Source of the DNA: Paenibacillaceae bacterium
GTDB lineage: Bacteria; Bacillota; Bacilli; Paenibacillales; NBRC-103111
Direction: 5' to 3'
DNA: 64,000 nucleotides
Assembly (NCBI GenBank): GCA_029256185.1
Contig: JAQSYI010000001.1
Location: 310,001 to 374,000 of the forward strand
A program made the translations under genes and the position numbers. The notes below the pieces were generated by a model that worked only from the letters and a program-made list of their open reading frames with translations, ran no database searches and was not told the origin of the DNA. Positions 36,669 to 46,573 of the stretch are shown here, piece by piece; within the stretch, counting starts at the first letter, position 1; each line of letters opens with the position of its first letter.

Positions 36669-38912
36669 CTACTTTGACTTGGTATGCGTATCGCGGTATT
36701 GCCCGGGAGTCATTCCCGTCAGCTTGCGGAAGGAGCGGATGAAACCTGTAGATGTGGTGTAATTCAGCCGTTCCGCAATCTCTACGATTTTGAGATCCGT
36801 TTCTTCCAGCCACTGCCTGGCGGTCCTGATCCGGTAATCCGTCAGATAGTCGATAAAGGTTACGCCAATCTCCTTCTTGAAGACCCGGCTCAGATAGACC
36901 GGATTGAAATTCAACTGGGCGGCGCAGGATTCCAGAGAAATGTCCTGGTCAAACTGGTCGTGGATCATTTGGACCATCTGCAGGGCCGTATTGGTGTATT
37001 GGGATTCGAAGCGCTGCCGCAGAAAAACCAGGGTGGGCGGCAACAGCTCCTTTTTGAACCAGGCGGAAATATCCTGTACGGTGCGCAGCTTCATGAACTG
37101 GTTCACGACGGAATTGGAGCCGATGAGATTCTCCAGCGTTTCCCCCTGCTGCTGAACCAGGCCGTAGATCCGGGCAATCAATTGGACCATGAGAATCTGG
37201 TAATTGTTGAACTGGACGCTCCGTTCCATTATGGCTGCCACATACTGGTCATAATAACCAAGGGCGGACGCCGCATCTCCTGACTTCAACGCATTCAGCA
37301 GAACATCCTCCAGATGCTTCAAGGGACCGAATATATTATCGCCGGTTCCGATCATGGATGCATTGTCCCCATAATGAAGAATGATGTCATTACCCAGGCT
37401 GATTCGATGTTTGAGCGCCTCCAGTGCTTCTGCATATGCGTTCATCGCATCCGTATATCTGACAAAGCCCTGACTGACCCCGATGCTTGCCTGCAATTGC
37501 AGGAATTCGTGGACCTTGGCCCGAATCTGCTCTGCGGTATCGTGAAAGTAGGCTTTGGTCTCGTTAGCATCGTTAGTAGGGGCGGTCAGGAGCGTCACCT
37601 GGGACTGGTCCAGCAGGAGCGTGCCCACCATTTGACTGGCGGCAATCACCTCTCCCACGATATTGTTGATGGCGAACAGAAGCAGTTCCTTGTCGCTTTC
37701 TCTGTATCTGGTATCCTGGAGCGTATCAATCTGCAGAACCAGCACACCCAGCGTTTTTTGGCTGTAAGTAAATCCGTAGGTCTTCCCTTTATGCACGAAC
37801 TCGTCTTCGGTGATTTGGCCCAGGAACAGCTTCATCAGGAAAAATTCCCTCATCTGCGGGGTCTGTCCCTGCAATTGCTGCTGCAGCTGCTTGCGCATGC
37901 TGAACAAAGCCTGGTACCGGTCTTGGATAACGGCGAATTCATCCTGGCGCTTCAGATCGATGGGCTCTCCGCCCAATTGCTCCATGATGTGGGACAGCCT
38001 GCGTATCGGGCTGTACATGCGCCGGCTGCCGAAGAAGGCGATTGCGGCAATGGCAATGAAGATGATCAGACAGGCGTTCAGTGTGATCACCGCAATTTTC
38101 TTCGACTCCTTGGTGACCGCATCGAGAGAGACAATGGACACATAGGACCAGTTATTGTAGGGAGACACAATGTAATTGACAATGGATGCGTCCTCCGTGA
38201 ATTGCCCCTGCTCCTCCCCGGCTGCCCTAAGCTTCTCCAGAATCGGCGTGGGGATTTCTTGGGAGTCAGGATTGTCCAAGAAAGGGCTGCGCTCCTTGTT
38301 CAGAACATAGATATTGCCCAACTGGGTGTTGGAAGTGAGCGTCTTATCCAGGTCGGACCTGGACATCTCTACGATCAGCAGGGCCTTGGGCTCCGCTGTT
38401 GTACTGATCATGGGCAGCTTGATAACCAGACGGACCATATCCGGGTTGTCCGAGCCCGGAGCTATCCAGAACAGATTCTGCGGATGAGCGGAATAGTGGG
38501 ACAACCCCTCCCTGTCGGGATAGTCCTCAGTGGTCTTGAATCCAAGATTGCTGATCATCCACTGTTCCTGCAGCTTGACGAGATAGGTATTGGCCACACC
38601 CGGGAGTACCTGCAGATTATAGAGCCCCTTGGCCAGGTCGCCGATGATTTGAAAGTCATCGTAGGTAAGCTCGCTATAAATCGTATCCTTGACAAGGGAT
38701 GAGTTGGTGTACTGAACAGCCGCCAGTTCAACACTGCGGAGCATCTGTTCAAGGCGCATCTGATTTTGCAGCAGGATCTGCACATTGCCCTCATTAACCT
38801 TTTCTTCGATATCTCTGGATGCAATATAGTAGGACAGCATCCCGATGGAAAATACGGGAATGGCCGCCAGCAATAAAGTGAAGGTCAGCAATCGAACCAA
38901 GTATTTGGGCAA
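36669..38912 (-). CDS. Membrane-anchored AraC-family sensor-regulator (module D)
   Basis: 747 aa beginning at a TTG with AGAGGT eight bases upstream. TM1 about 5-30, extracellular sensor about 31-268, TM2 about 270-295 (LIIFIAIAAIAFFG), cytoplasmic middle region, and C-terminal AraC domain (about 645-745; LESCAAQLNFNPVYLSRVFK and TGFIRSFRKLTGMTPGQY). No receiver or kinase domain. It lies inside module D, after the GH105 gene, and probably regulates that operon. Confidence 0.9.
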   Translation of the reverse strand: MPKYLVRLLTFTLLLAAIPVFSIGMLSYYIASRDIEEKVNEGNVQILLQNQMRLEQMLRSVELAAVQYTNSSLVKDTIYSELTYDDFQIIGDLAKGLYNLQVLPGVANTYLVKLQEQWMISNLGFKTTEDYPDREGLSHYSAHPQNLFWIAPGSDNPDMVRLVIKLPMISTTAEPKALLIVEMSRSDLDKTLTSNTQLGNIYVLNKERSPFLDNPDSQEIPTPILEKLRAAGEEQGQFTEDASIVNYIVSPYNNWSYVSIVSLDAVTKESKKIAVITLNACLIIFIAIAAIAFFGSRRMYSPIRRLSHIMEQLGGEPIDLKRQDEFAVIQDRYQALFSMRKQLQQQLQGQTPQMREFFLMKLFLGQITEDEFVHKGKTYGFTYSQKTLGVLVLQIDTLQDTRYRESDKELLLFAINNIVGEVIAASQMVGTLLLDQSQVTLLTAPTNDANETKAYFHDTAEQIRAKVHEFLQLQASIGVSQGFVRYTDAMNAYAEALEALKHRISLGNDIILHYGDNASMIGTGDNIFGPLKHLEDVLLNALKSGDAASALGYYDQYVAAIMERSVQFNNYQILMVQLIARIYGLVQQQGETLENLIGSNSVVNQFMKLRTVQDISAWFKKELLPPTLVFLRQRFESQYTNTALQMVQMIHDQFDQDISLESCAAQLNFNPVYLSRVFKKEIGVTFIDYLTDYRIRTARQWLEETDLKIVEIAERLNYTTSTGFIRSFRKLTGMTPGQYRDTHTKSK

Positions 38913-39011
38913 TGTGAGATACCTCTTCTGCTATAGTTTTTGTACTTCCTCACCTATTTTAACAGAAAGTATTCTTAGAACCCCGCATTCTTTAGATCCG
39001 CGACAAAGCTT

Positions 39012-40127
39012 CTAGCGCGCATCCGGCAGCAAAGCTCTGCATATCTCATTGTAGGCCAGCAGCAAAGCAGCCACGCCATGCCCGTTATTGTCGGCCACCT
39101 TTTCGTTATAGACATAATACTCGTAGCTGCCGTCGCGCACGATGCCGCTGTCGGGATTTCTGCCCAATCCCGCGCCCTTGCAGATTCCGCCCAGCAGCAC
39201 TTCTCCCTGCTCCTCCCGCAGATAGTGACTTGCCGTGCCGTCGAAGGCGGCTTGTCCCCGCACCGCCCAATGGCTTGGAAGCAGCGAGAGGCGCACGCCC
39301 TTCAGAATGGCAAAGGCCAGCATCAGAGTTCCGCTCGCTTCCAGATAATTGCCCGGGCTTGCCCCCCGGTCAACCACCTGGTACCACATGCCGGAGGAAT
39401 GCTGGTACGGCAGCATTCCCTCGATCACCTCAAGCAGCTGCTCCTGCAATGGGCCTGTGTCGGCAGGCTCTCCCGCGAGCAGCTCCAGCACGTCCACCAG
39501 AGCCATGGCCAGCCAGCCGACTGCTCTTGCCCATACCTGGGGGGACCGGCCGGTCTCTTTATCGGCCCAGAAGATGGACCGGCTCTCATCATAAGCGTGG
39601 TAGAACAGGCGGTTCTCCCGGTTATACAGGTGCCTGCTGATATTGGCAAACTGGGCAATCGTATCCGAATAGTCGCGGGTTCCAATGAATTGCTTCACAT
39701 ACTCCACATAAAAAGGCTGCCCCATATACAGACCGTCCAGCCAAACCTGATGGGGATAATCCTGCTTATGCCAGAAGTTGCCGCTGTCCGTTCTCGGGTA
39801 GAAGGCAAGCTGTCCGTACAGCTGGTCGGCGACACGCTTGTATTTGGGGTCCGGGTCCACTTCATAGAGGGAGAGCAGCACGGAGGCCATCCGAATCTGG
39901 TCGATGCTGTAGTAGTCCAACCGGATCCCGGGAATCATCCCCGATTGGTCGTACAGCCGGTCAATGAATAGTTTGACGAACCGGTAGTCGGCTTCATCTC
40001 CCGTTCGCTTATAGCTGTCCATGTAAGCTTTAAGAATACAGCTTTCAATATAGTGCCAGCGCAAGGAGTACCATTTTTCCTCTGACCGGTACTGTTCCTT
40101 GAGCCGTTCAATCTGAGGGTAAGCCAA
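39012..40127 (-). CDS. GH105 unsaturated uronyl hydrolase (YteR-like), module D
   Basis: Cytoplasmic 371-aa (alpha/alpha)6-barrel hydrolase with candidate catalytic D131 in HQVWLDGLYM, the position of D143 in YteR. TTG start with GGAG nine bases upstream. It differs from the module B GH105 (20870) in sequence, so the two may cut different linkages. It follows the YhcH-like gene; the module thus combines importer, aldolase and unsaturated uronyl hydrolase. Confidence 0.92.
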   Translation of the reverse strand: MAYPQIERLKEQYRSEEKWYSLRWHYIESCILKAYMDSYKRTGDEADYRFVKLFIDRLYDQSGMIPGIRLDYYSIDQIRMASVLLSLYEVDPDPKYKRVADQLYGQLAFYPRTDSGNFWHKQDYPHQVWLDGLYMGQPFYVEYVKQFIGTRDYSDTIAQFANISRHLYNRENRLFYHAYDESRSIFWADKETGRSPQVWARAVGWLAMALVDVLELLAGEPADTGPLQEQLLEVIEGMLPYQHSSGMWYQVVDRGASPGNYLEASGTLMLAFAILKGVRLSLLPSHWAVRGQAAFDGTASHYLREEQGEVLLGGICKGAGLGRNPDSGIVRDGSYEYYVYNEKVADNNGHGVAALLLAYNEICRALLPDAR

Positions 40128-40168
40128 TTCGTGTCACTCCACTTTCATTGCTCCTGCCGGTTACAGCT

Positions 40169-40645
40169 TCAGTAGCCCAGCAGGGACTTGTGTATTTTTA
40201 CCACCACTTTGCGGATGGGCAGGTCCTTCTCCAGACTGCAGCAGGGCCGGTGGATATCACCGGGGAAGAAGACAGCGAAGCTTCCCGGTCCCAATAACAC
40301 CTGGCTTTCATCCTCTACCCGCTCATACAAGGCGCAATCCCGCGTGGCAAAATGTTCTTCCGCCACTACAGCAGGAGCGGTAACGGGGGCGAACCGGATC
40401 ACTTCCGTTCCTTCGATAAGATAATGGATATCCGTATAAGTGCGGTGAACCTCCGGCTTCTGCAGAGTCCAATGCTTAGTATGAGTTTCCTTGACTGAGG
40501 CGTAGACCAACTCCCCGTTGATGGCGTACTCTCCCGGGGCAAGCTGGTCCAGGTTCATCTTGGCAATATGAAACAAAGCCTGGTTGACCGCCTTGGGATA
40601 CAGCAGCAGCTCTTGCTTCCAAATGTCATAGCGGCTACAGAACAT
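40169..40645 (-). CDS. YhcH/YjgK/YiaL-family protein
   Basis: Small 158-aa cupin-like protein. Landmarks: HRTYTDIHYLIEGTEVI and the C-terminal SFAVFFPGDIHRPCCS with its PGDIH metal/sugar motif. Family members such as YhcH sit beside NanA in sialic acid operons and are suggested to act on sugar anomers or sugar acids. Here it lies 11 bp after a DapA-family aldolase gene, giving the same pairing. Confidence 0.9.
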   Translation of the reverse strand: MFCSRYDIWKQELLLYPKAVNQALFHIAKMNLDQLAPGEYAINGELVYASVKETHTKHWTLQKPEVHRTYTDIHYLIEGTEVIRFAPVTAPAVVAEEHFATRDCALYERVEDESQVLLGPGSFAVFFPGDIHRPCCSLEKDLPIRKVVVKIHKSLLGY

Positions 40646-40656
40646 CTGCAGGTACC

Positions 40657-41571
40657 TTATACATAGAAGTCCAGTCCGGTCACCCGGTTGTACGCTTCCA
40701 GCTGCTCTCTCAGGGAGGAAGCCTCCTGCCGGGTAAGTCCCAGCTGGGGAACGCGCAGAATGCCGATATCAATGCCCCTGAGCTTCAGTGTTTCCTTAAA
40801 ATAGGCCATATTATTGCTGCCGCTCTTCATAATCTCGCTGTAGCGGTTGGTAATGGCCTGCAGTTCCTTCGCTTTGGCCAGATCCTGCCGGATGAAGGCG
40901 TCATAGATCCCCACCAGCAATTCGGGGAATACGGAGGAAACGCTGGAGATGGTCCCGACGCAGCCCATGCCCAGGACAGGCAGGAACAGCCGGTCCGCCC
41001 CTTGCAGCACGGAGAAGGAGCCGTTGTTGATTGCCATATATTCATAGGTCCGCAGGAAATCAGCCAGGCTGTACTTGATCCCGATTACGTTCTTGCACCG
41101 GGCGGCAATCCGCGCGGCGACCTCCGGCTTGATGTCATTGCCTGTACGCTGGGGAATATTGTAGAGATAGATGGGGAAATCCTCCGGCAAACTGGAGGCA
41201 ATGGTGACATAATATTGCTCGACCTCCGCATCGTTTACTCCCATAAAGGCCGGGGTTACCACAGCAATGCCGTCCGCTCCGATCTCACAGGCATGCTTGG
41301 CCAGTTCAAGCGTATCCTCCTGGGTCATGGCTCCTGCGTGAATATAGACCGGCACCCTCTGCCGGGCTTGCTTGACCACGGTTCCGGCAATGGCCTTCCG
41401 CTCCGCGACAGACAGCTTGAACATCTCTCCGGTGGTTCCCAGCGGGAACAGGCCGTGGACACCCTTGGCAATCAGGAACTCGGCCAGTGCTTCCGTCTTC
41501 TCACAATCAATCCGTCCCTCGGCGTCAAACGGGGTTAACATCGCTGTAGTTACACCATGCAATAGCTTCAT
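40657..41571 (-). CDS. DapA/NanA-family class I aldolase
   Basis: 304 aa TIM-barrel lyase. The Schiff-base lysine is K166 (NVIGIKYS), the catalytic tyrosine Y137 (YLYNIP) and the carboxylate-binding loop GTTGE is at 45-49. Pyruvate is the constant product of the family; the partner substrate is not defined by sequence. The neighbours (YhcH, GH105, sugar importer) argue for an alpha-keto acid sugar such as a 2-keto-3-deoxy acid or sialic-type acid rather than lysine synthesis. The RBS AGGGAG precedes the ATG. Confidence 0.9.
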   Translation of the reverse strand: MKLLHGVTTAMLTPFDAEGRIDCEKTEALAEFLIAKGVHGLFPLGTTGEMFKLSVAERKAIAGTVVKQARQRVPVYIHAGAMTQEDTLELAKHACEIGADGIAVVTPAFMGVNDAEVEQYYVTIASSLPEDFPIYLYNIPQRTGNDIKPEVAARIAARCKNVIGIKYSLADFLRTYEYMAINNGSFSVLQGADRLFLPVLGMGCVGTISSVSSVFPELLVGIYDAFIRQDLAKAKELQAITNRYSEIMKSGSNNMAYFKETLKLRGIDIGILRVPQLGLTRQEASSLREQLEAYNRVTGLDFYV

Positions 41572-41639
41572 CTTCGGTTCATCTCCCTGTTAGGATGAAG
41601 GAGAAGCCTTCGGTTCGAGGGCCTCTCCTTTCATGTGTC

Positions 41640-43160
41640 TTATTTCTTCGATTGGGCGTTATATTGGGCGGTATAATCTGCGATAATCTTGTCTCCGCCG
41701 GCTTTCTTCCAGTTCTCCACCTCAGCTTGCCAGCCTGCGTCATCAATCTTGCCCATAATATACTTGGTCTGGGCATCGCCGATCAGAATGTCAAGCTCCG
41801 CGCCCTTCTCGGTATAGGTGTCGGAGGTGAAGGTGAGGGCTACGTTGGGCACAACATGAGGCAGATTATCGGCGACGATCTTCCAGCCCTTTTCCTGCAG
41901 CGGTGTCAATTCCGCCTGCAGCCCTTTGCCTCCCACCTCGAAGGAAGGCAGGCTGTCCCGGAAGGGCTTCACTTCCACATTGAACAGCGCCAGATCGGTC
42001 ATCTTCACTTTGTTGTTCGTGGTCTTGGCAAAATGCTTGCCCTCAATTCCTCTGGTGAGCAGCGTGGACATCTCCGCATCCAGCATCTTGTCGAAGAAGG
42101 TGAGTACCTGTCTAAGCTCCGCTTCGGTTTTCACGCTGGACTTGGGGAAGACATAGAAGCCGTTATTTCCCGACTCGGCAGGCACGCGTATGCCGTTTGG
42201 CCCCAGATAAGGCTCGATATCTCCCACCCCGGCGGGCACAGACTTCAGCATGTTGTCGATGGAGCTGGCACCTGCGGAGGCAGGCGCATTATGAATGGCG
42301 GCTTTGCCCGCATTGAACTTGGCTTGGGAATCGGCCCGCTGAATAACCGAGAAGTCTTGGTTGATGGCCTTCTCCGCATAGAGCTTGCGGAACATCTTCA
42401 GAACATCCACATAGGGCTGGGTCATGAATTCAGGGGTCACTTTACCGTCCACTACCCCCCATTTGTTGGGCGCTCCCTGCGGGACGGCCAGCCGGGTCAT
42501 CAGCGCGCCGCTGTCGGTGGCTCCGTTGTAGGATTTGTCCAGGAACACCGCATAGGTATCGGCCTGGCCGTTCTTATCCGGGTCCTTTTCTGCGATCGCT
42601 TTCATAATGTTGTACCAATCATCCAGAGTGGAGGGAGTTTTCAAGTCCAGTGCATCATACCAGTCCTTGCGGTAAATAATGCCCGCCCGGCCAATATCCC
42701 GGTAGAGGGGGAGCCCGTACAGCTTGCCGTCGATCTTGATGTTGTTGTAATAAGTAGGGTTCTCCGCGGCCAGATTCTTGTAGTCCTTCAGATAGTCGGT
42801 AATATCCCAGAACAGGCCGGATTGGATGGCACTCAGAGTAGTCGCGTTATAGGTCAGCTTGAACGCTTTGGGCATCTCGTTGGATGCGATCATAATGTTC
42901 TTCTTGTCCTCAAAAGCGGCCGGGGGAATCCACTGGATATCCAGCTTCGTATTGGTGTACTTCTCAATGGCCAGCTCCACTTCCCCGTCGGCCTTGGGAG
43001 CTTCCCCTACCTGGGGAGTGGCAATGGTCATTTCGAACGGCTTGGCACTTTCCGCCGGCTTCGCCTCGACTGCGGTTTCCTCCTCCTGACCGCAGCCGGC
43101 TATTGAACCCGCAGCCAGTGTCATTGTGAAAAGCAATGCAGCAGCTTGCTTTCTTTGCAT
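41640..43160 (-). CDS. Extracellular solute-binding lipoprotein (module D)
   Basis: 506 aa. I start at the ATG at 43160, with AGGAGGGG six bases upstream; the frame continues to 43196 without a site. Lipobox IAGC, followed by an acidic linker. Landmarks: MIASNEMPKAFKLTYN and a DPDKNGQADT loop in place of the usual DPDGNGKKDT. It lies between the permease genes and the aldolase gene. Confidence 0.93.
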   Translation of the reverse strand: MQRKQAAALLFTMTLAAGSIAGCGQEEETAVEAKPAESAKPFEMTIATPQVGEAPKADGEVELAIEKYTNTKLDIQWIPPAAFEDKKNIMIASNEMPKAFKLTYNATTLSAIQSGLFWDITDYLKDYKNLAAENPTYYNNIKIDGKLYGLPLYRDIGRAGIIYRKDWYDALDLKTPSTLDDWYNIMKAIAEKDPDKNGQADTYAVFLDKSYNGATDSGALMTRLAVPQGAPNKWGVVDGKVTPEFMTQPYVDVLKMFRKLYAEKAINQDFSVIQRADSQAKFNAGKAAIHNAPASAGASSIDNMLKSVPAGVGDIEPYLGPNGIRVPAESGNNGFYVFPKSSVKTEAELRQVLTFFDKMLDAEMSTLLTRGIEGKHFAKTTNNKVKMTDLALFNVEVKPFRDSLPSFEVGGKGLQAELTPLQEKGWKIVADNLPHVVPNVALTFTSDTYTEKGAELDILIGDAQTKYIMGKIDDAGWQAEVENWKKAGGDKIIADYTAQYNAQSKK

Positions 43161-43226
43161 GCTTGACCCCTCCTGTTTGGTTGTTCTTCGTATCAAGCGG
43201 ATAAAAAGTAAGGCATATGGCGGCTG

Positions 43227-44105
43227 TTATCCCTTGACGGACCCCAGCATGGCACCCTTGGCAAAATGCTTCTGCAGGAACGGGTATACCAGCAGAATAG
43301 GAACGGTTGCTACTACGATAGTAGCCATTTGTACGGTCTGGGGCAAGAAATCGACCACATCATTCTGCGCCGAATCCCCGATCTGCCCCTGGGACAGGAG
43401 AATGACCTGCCTCAGCACAATCTGTACGGGGAATTTCTCGGAATCGTTAATGTACATGACGGCGTTGAAATACGTGTTCCAATGCCCTACCGCATAGAAC
43501 AGGCCGAATGTGGCCATAGCCGGAAGGGACAGGGGAATGATGATCCTAAACAGGATGCCCAGATCATTGCTGCCGTCAATCTTGGCCGAATCCACCAAGC
43601 CTTCGGGAATCTGCTGGAAGAAATTCTTAAGCACAATCAAGTTGAACGCACTGATTGCCGTGGGGATCATGAGCGACCAATAGGTATTGATCAAGCCGAA
43701 GCCCTTGACGACGAAATAGGTAGGAATCATGCCGCCGCTGAACAGCATGGTTACCAGCACCATCAGCAAGAGCGGCTGACGGCCCCGCAGGGTTTGGCGG
43801 GATAGCGGATAGGCCATCAGCGAAGTCAGGACCAGATTGATCAGAGTCCCGAATAGGGTGATATAGATCGAGACCAGCAGTGAGCGAATCATGGTGTCGG
43901 TGGAGAAGATGTATCTGTAGGCCGAAAGGGTGAATTCGGTAGGAAACAGCATCAGCCCGCCCTTACTGATCTCCTGAGGTGTAGCAAAGGAAACCGCGAT
44001 AATATAGATGAACGGAATAATCGTAATCATGGAGAATATAAACAGAAGCGAATAGTTGACGGTCAAAAAGATACGGTCCCCGACTGTTTTATCCTGTCCC
44101 CGCAT
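43227..44105 (-). CDS. Carbohydrate ABC transporter permease, LplC/YtcP type (module D)
   Basis: 292 aa. The start at 44105 begins MRGQDKTVGDRIFLTVNYSL; the longer frame upstream runs through the LplB-type gene in another reading and is not real. EAA-like loop LVDSAKIDGSNDLG, ending QKHFAKGAMLGSVKG, where His replaces the Tyr of its relatives. Confidence 0.92.
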   Translation of the reverse strand: MRGQDKTVGDRIFLTVNYSLLFIFSMITIIPFIYIIAVSFATPQEISKGGLMLFPTEFTLSAYRYIFSTDTMIRSLLVSIYITLFGTLINLVLTSLMAYPLSRQTLRGRQPLLLMVLVTMLFSGGMIPTYFVVKGFGLINTYWSLMIPTAISAFNLIVLKNFFQQIPEGLVDSAKIDGSNDLGILFRIIIPLSLPAMATFGLFYAVGHWNTYFNAVMYINDSEKFPVQIVLRQVILLSQGQIGDSAQNDVVDFLPQTVQMATIVVATVPILLVYPFLQKHFAKGAMLGSVKG

Positions 44106-44125
44106 GGATTTCACATCCCTGAATT

Positions 44126-45082
44126 TTAATATACGCCTTCTTCGCCGAATTTCTTGGCGGTCCAGTTGGCTCCCAACACAAGGGTCAGGCCGACTACCGA
44201 CTTGAACATGCCTACAGCTGCGCTGTAGCTGTACTGCGCCTGGGTCAGGCCCTTGGTATAGACATACGTATCGAATACTTCGCCAACCTCGCGGTTCATG
44301 GAGTTCAACATCAGGAAGATATGCTCGAAGCCTACATCCAGGAATGTGCCCAGACGAAGAATGCACAAGATGATGATGGTGCTCCGGATGGAAGGCAGGG
44401 TAATATTCCACAGCTGTCTCCACCGGCCCGCGCCGTCCATCCGGGCGGCCTCATACAGCTGCGTATCCACTCCCGAGAGGGCTGCCAGGAAGATAATCGT
44501 TCCCCAGCCTACCTCCTTCCAGATGGACTGGCTGATGATCATGGTGCGGAACCAGCCTTCACTTAACAGGAACGGGACCTTATCCATGCCCATCCTGGCG
44601 ATGATCTCGTTTACCACTCCGCCTTCTGTCGTGAACATGATGTAGAAGATACCCACAGCGACTACCCACGAGATAAAATGGGGCAAATACATAATCGTCT
44701 GCACCGAGCGCTTGTAGAACTCGTGCCGGACCTCATTAAGCATCAACGCCAGAACAATAGGAAGCGGGAAGAAGAAAATCATGTTGTAGATGGCGAGCAG
44801 GAAGGTATTGCGGAACAGCTGCCAGAACTGGGGCTCGGTGAAAAACCGCTCGAAGTGCTTCAAGCCTACAAAGGGGCTTTCGAGAAAACCGAGATGGGGC
44901 TTGTAATCCAGAAAAGCCATTCCCAATCCAAGCATGGGCACATATTTGAAACAAAGGAAATAAAGAACACCGGGGACTAAAATGGCGTACAGCCACCGGT
45001 CCCGGATAATATCCTGCACCAGCGCCGGCCGCTTCTTCCGAATGGACTGCTGTATGGTCACATCCGCTTCAACGGAATTCAT
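44126..45082 (-). CDS. Carbohydrate ABC transporter permease, LplB type (module D)
   Basis: 318 aa, first gene of module D; AAAGGAGG precedes the ATG. It begins with a hydrophilic N-terminal tail, then WLYAILVPGVLYFLCFKYVP; EAA loop YEAARMDGAGRW. It lies 20 bp from its partner gene. A TTGAAA/TATGTG pair about 80 bp upstream of the start is a weak promoter candidate. Confidence 0.93.
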   Translation of the reverse strand: MNSVEADVTIQQSIRKKRPALVQDIIRDRWLYAILVPGVLYFLCFKYVPMLGLGMAFLDYKPHLGFLESPFVGLKHFERFFTEPQFWQLFRNTFLLAIYNMIFFFPLPIVLALMLNEVRHEFYKRSVQTIMYLPHFISWVVAVGIFYIMFTTEGGVVNEIIARMGMDKVPFLLSEGWFRTMIISQSIWKEVGWGTIIFLAALSGVDTQLYEAARMDGAGRWRQLWNITLPSIRSTIIILCILRLGTFLDVGFEHIFLMLNSMNREVGEVFDTYVYTKGLTQAQYSYSAAVGMFKSVVGLTLVLGANWTAKKFGEEGVY

Positions 45083-45453
45083 GGGTGACTCCTCCTTTCT
45101 TTATGCGTTATGCAGCGAAGTGCTTGCTCCCTTATGGTAGGACGGCTGCACATAACAGACAATAGTACCGTTTCAACCATCTGACAGAGCGTTGTCCCAA
45201 ACGGGCCTTCGCGGGAATTAGCTTGGCGAAAGGCTTGTTCATGCACATCTTTTGCACGGGGATAGTACTGATTTAACCCACGATATCCCCGTCAGGCAGG
45301 AGGAAACCATCGTTCATGTTCCGGATATGGAGCTATTCCTGATGCTGGGGGGAGACGTTTCCTATTGGCCGGGAAATGGTGCATAATGATGACAGAGGTT
45401 TCGTGGCTGTCACGAAAAACGAATAGGAGTATGAATAGAAGCGAGGGATAAAA
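45083..45453. other. Divergent intergenic region, module D / MBL hydrolase
   Basis: 370 bp between the divergent starts. It contains an inverted repeat, ACGGGGATA (45256-45264) and TATCCCCGT (45284-45292), a perfect 9-bp match with a 19-base centre, of the sort expected of an operator or cruciform. No T-run flanks it, so it is not a terminator. No gene is seen. Confidence 0.55.
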
Positions 45454-46548
45454 ATGATGATCGTTCTTGTGTTGATGCTAGTGGCGGCAGGAGTTCTGCT
45501 GGTTAGGCTGTATCCCCCGCTGGGGGCGCGGGCGACAGGAGATCGGCAGCTTGCCATGAAGGGCTCCGCCAATTACTCGCAGCGCCGGTTTCTTAATCTG
45601 ATTCCCACTGTTATGAATACCAGCCTCCGGGGAATGCTGTCTGTTGCCGCAGAACTGGCCAGAGGAGGGCAGAACAGGAGACCCCGCCGCGCACTTTCCA
45701 CATTGGAGCTTAATCCTGCCGACCTGCAGAACACAGCCCACACCAAGGTTATCTGGTTCGGTCATTCATCCTTACTGCTTCAACTGAACGGGCGGACGCT
45801 GCTGCTCGATCCCATGTACGGTCCCGCGCCGTCCCCCTTTCCCTTCATTGGCGGGAAACGGTACAGCCGCACGCCGCCTGTCGATGTGGACAGCCTGCCG
45901 GATGTTGATGCCGTGATCCTGTCCCATGACCACTATGACCATCTGGACTATGGATCAATTAGAAGGCTGAACCGGAAGGTGTCCCGTTTCTTCGTTCCCC
46001 TGGGCGTAGGCGCGCATCTGGAGCGGTGGGGAGTGCCCCGTGAGAAGATTACCGAAGCGGACTGGTGGGATGAACTGGAGTTCGCCGGGCTGAAGCTGGC
46101 CTGCACGCCGTCCCGCCATTTCTCCGGCAGGAGCCTGACAGACCGCAATGCCACACTGTGGTGCTCCTGGGTGATTGACGGGGGCAGCGAGAAGATCTAT
46201 TTCAGCGGGGACAGCGGGTACGGGCCCCACTTCCGCCAGATCGGCGAACGCTACGGCCCGTTTGACCTGACGTTAATGGAGTGCGGCCAATACAATGAGC
46301 AGTGGGCGGCGATTCATATGATGCCGGAGGAGACAGTGCAGGCTCACCTGGACGTGGGCGGCAAGGTGCTGCTGCCTATTCATTGGGGCGCGTTCACCCT
46401 GTCGGTGCATGCCTGGACCGAGCCCATTGAACGGGCGGTTGCCGCCGCACAGAAGAACAATGTGACGGTTGCCACACCTAGAATCGGCGAGCCGGTTATT
46501 TTGGGGAAGGGTTCGTATCCAGGAGCCCCTTGGTGGCAGGAAGGCTGA
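45454..46548 (+). CDS. Membrane-anchored MBL-fold hydrolase, NAPE-PLD/UlaG-like
   Basis: 364 aa. An N-terminal hydrophobic helix (residues 1-18) may anchor it to the membrane; the rest is a metallo-beta-lactamase domain. The metal motif HDHYDH is at 158-163, and later metal ligands are probable in YFSGDSGYG and LLPIHWGAF. Such proteins resemble NAPE-PLD or L-ascorbate-6-phosphate lactonases (UlaG). GAGGG precedes the ATG. The gene is divergent from module D, with a strong hairpin after its stop. A decayed copy of its 3' end lies at 59626-59720. Confidence 0.88.
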   Translation: MMIVLVLMLVAAGVLLVRLYPPLGARATGDRQLAMKGSANYSQRRFLNLIPTVMNTSLRGMLSVAAELARGGQNRRPRRALSTLELNPADLQNTAHTKVIWFGHSSLLLQLNGRTLLLDPMYGPAPSPFPFIGGKRYSRTPPVDVDSLPDVDAVILSHDHYDHLDYGSIRRLNRKVSRFFVPLGVGAHLERWGVPREKITEADWWDELEFAGLKLACTPSRHFSGRSLTDRNATLWCSWVIDGGSEKIYFSGDSGYGPHFRQIGERYGPFDLTLMECGQYNEQWAAIHMMPEETVQAHLDVGGKVLLPIHWGAFTLSVHAWTEPIERAVAAAQKNNVTVATPRIGEPVILGKGSYPGAPWWQEG

Positions 46549-46573
46549 ACGCTCTGCACAGCATCTGGACAAC

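Noticed and set aside
37314..38702. Long plus-strand open frame (462 codons)
   Set aside because: Antisense to the AraC sensor gene, which has clear domains; low-complexity translation and no family match.
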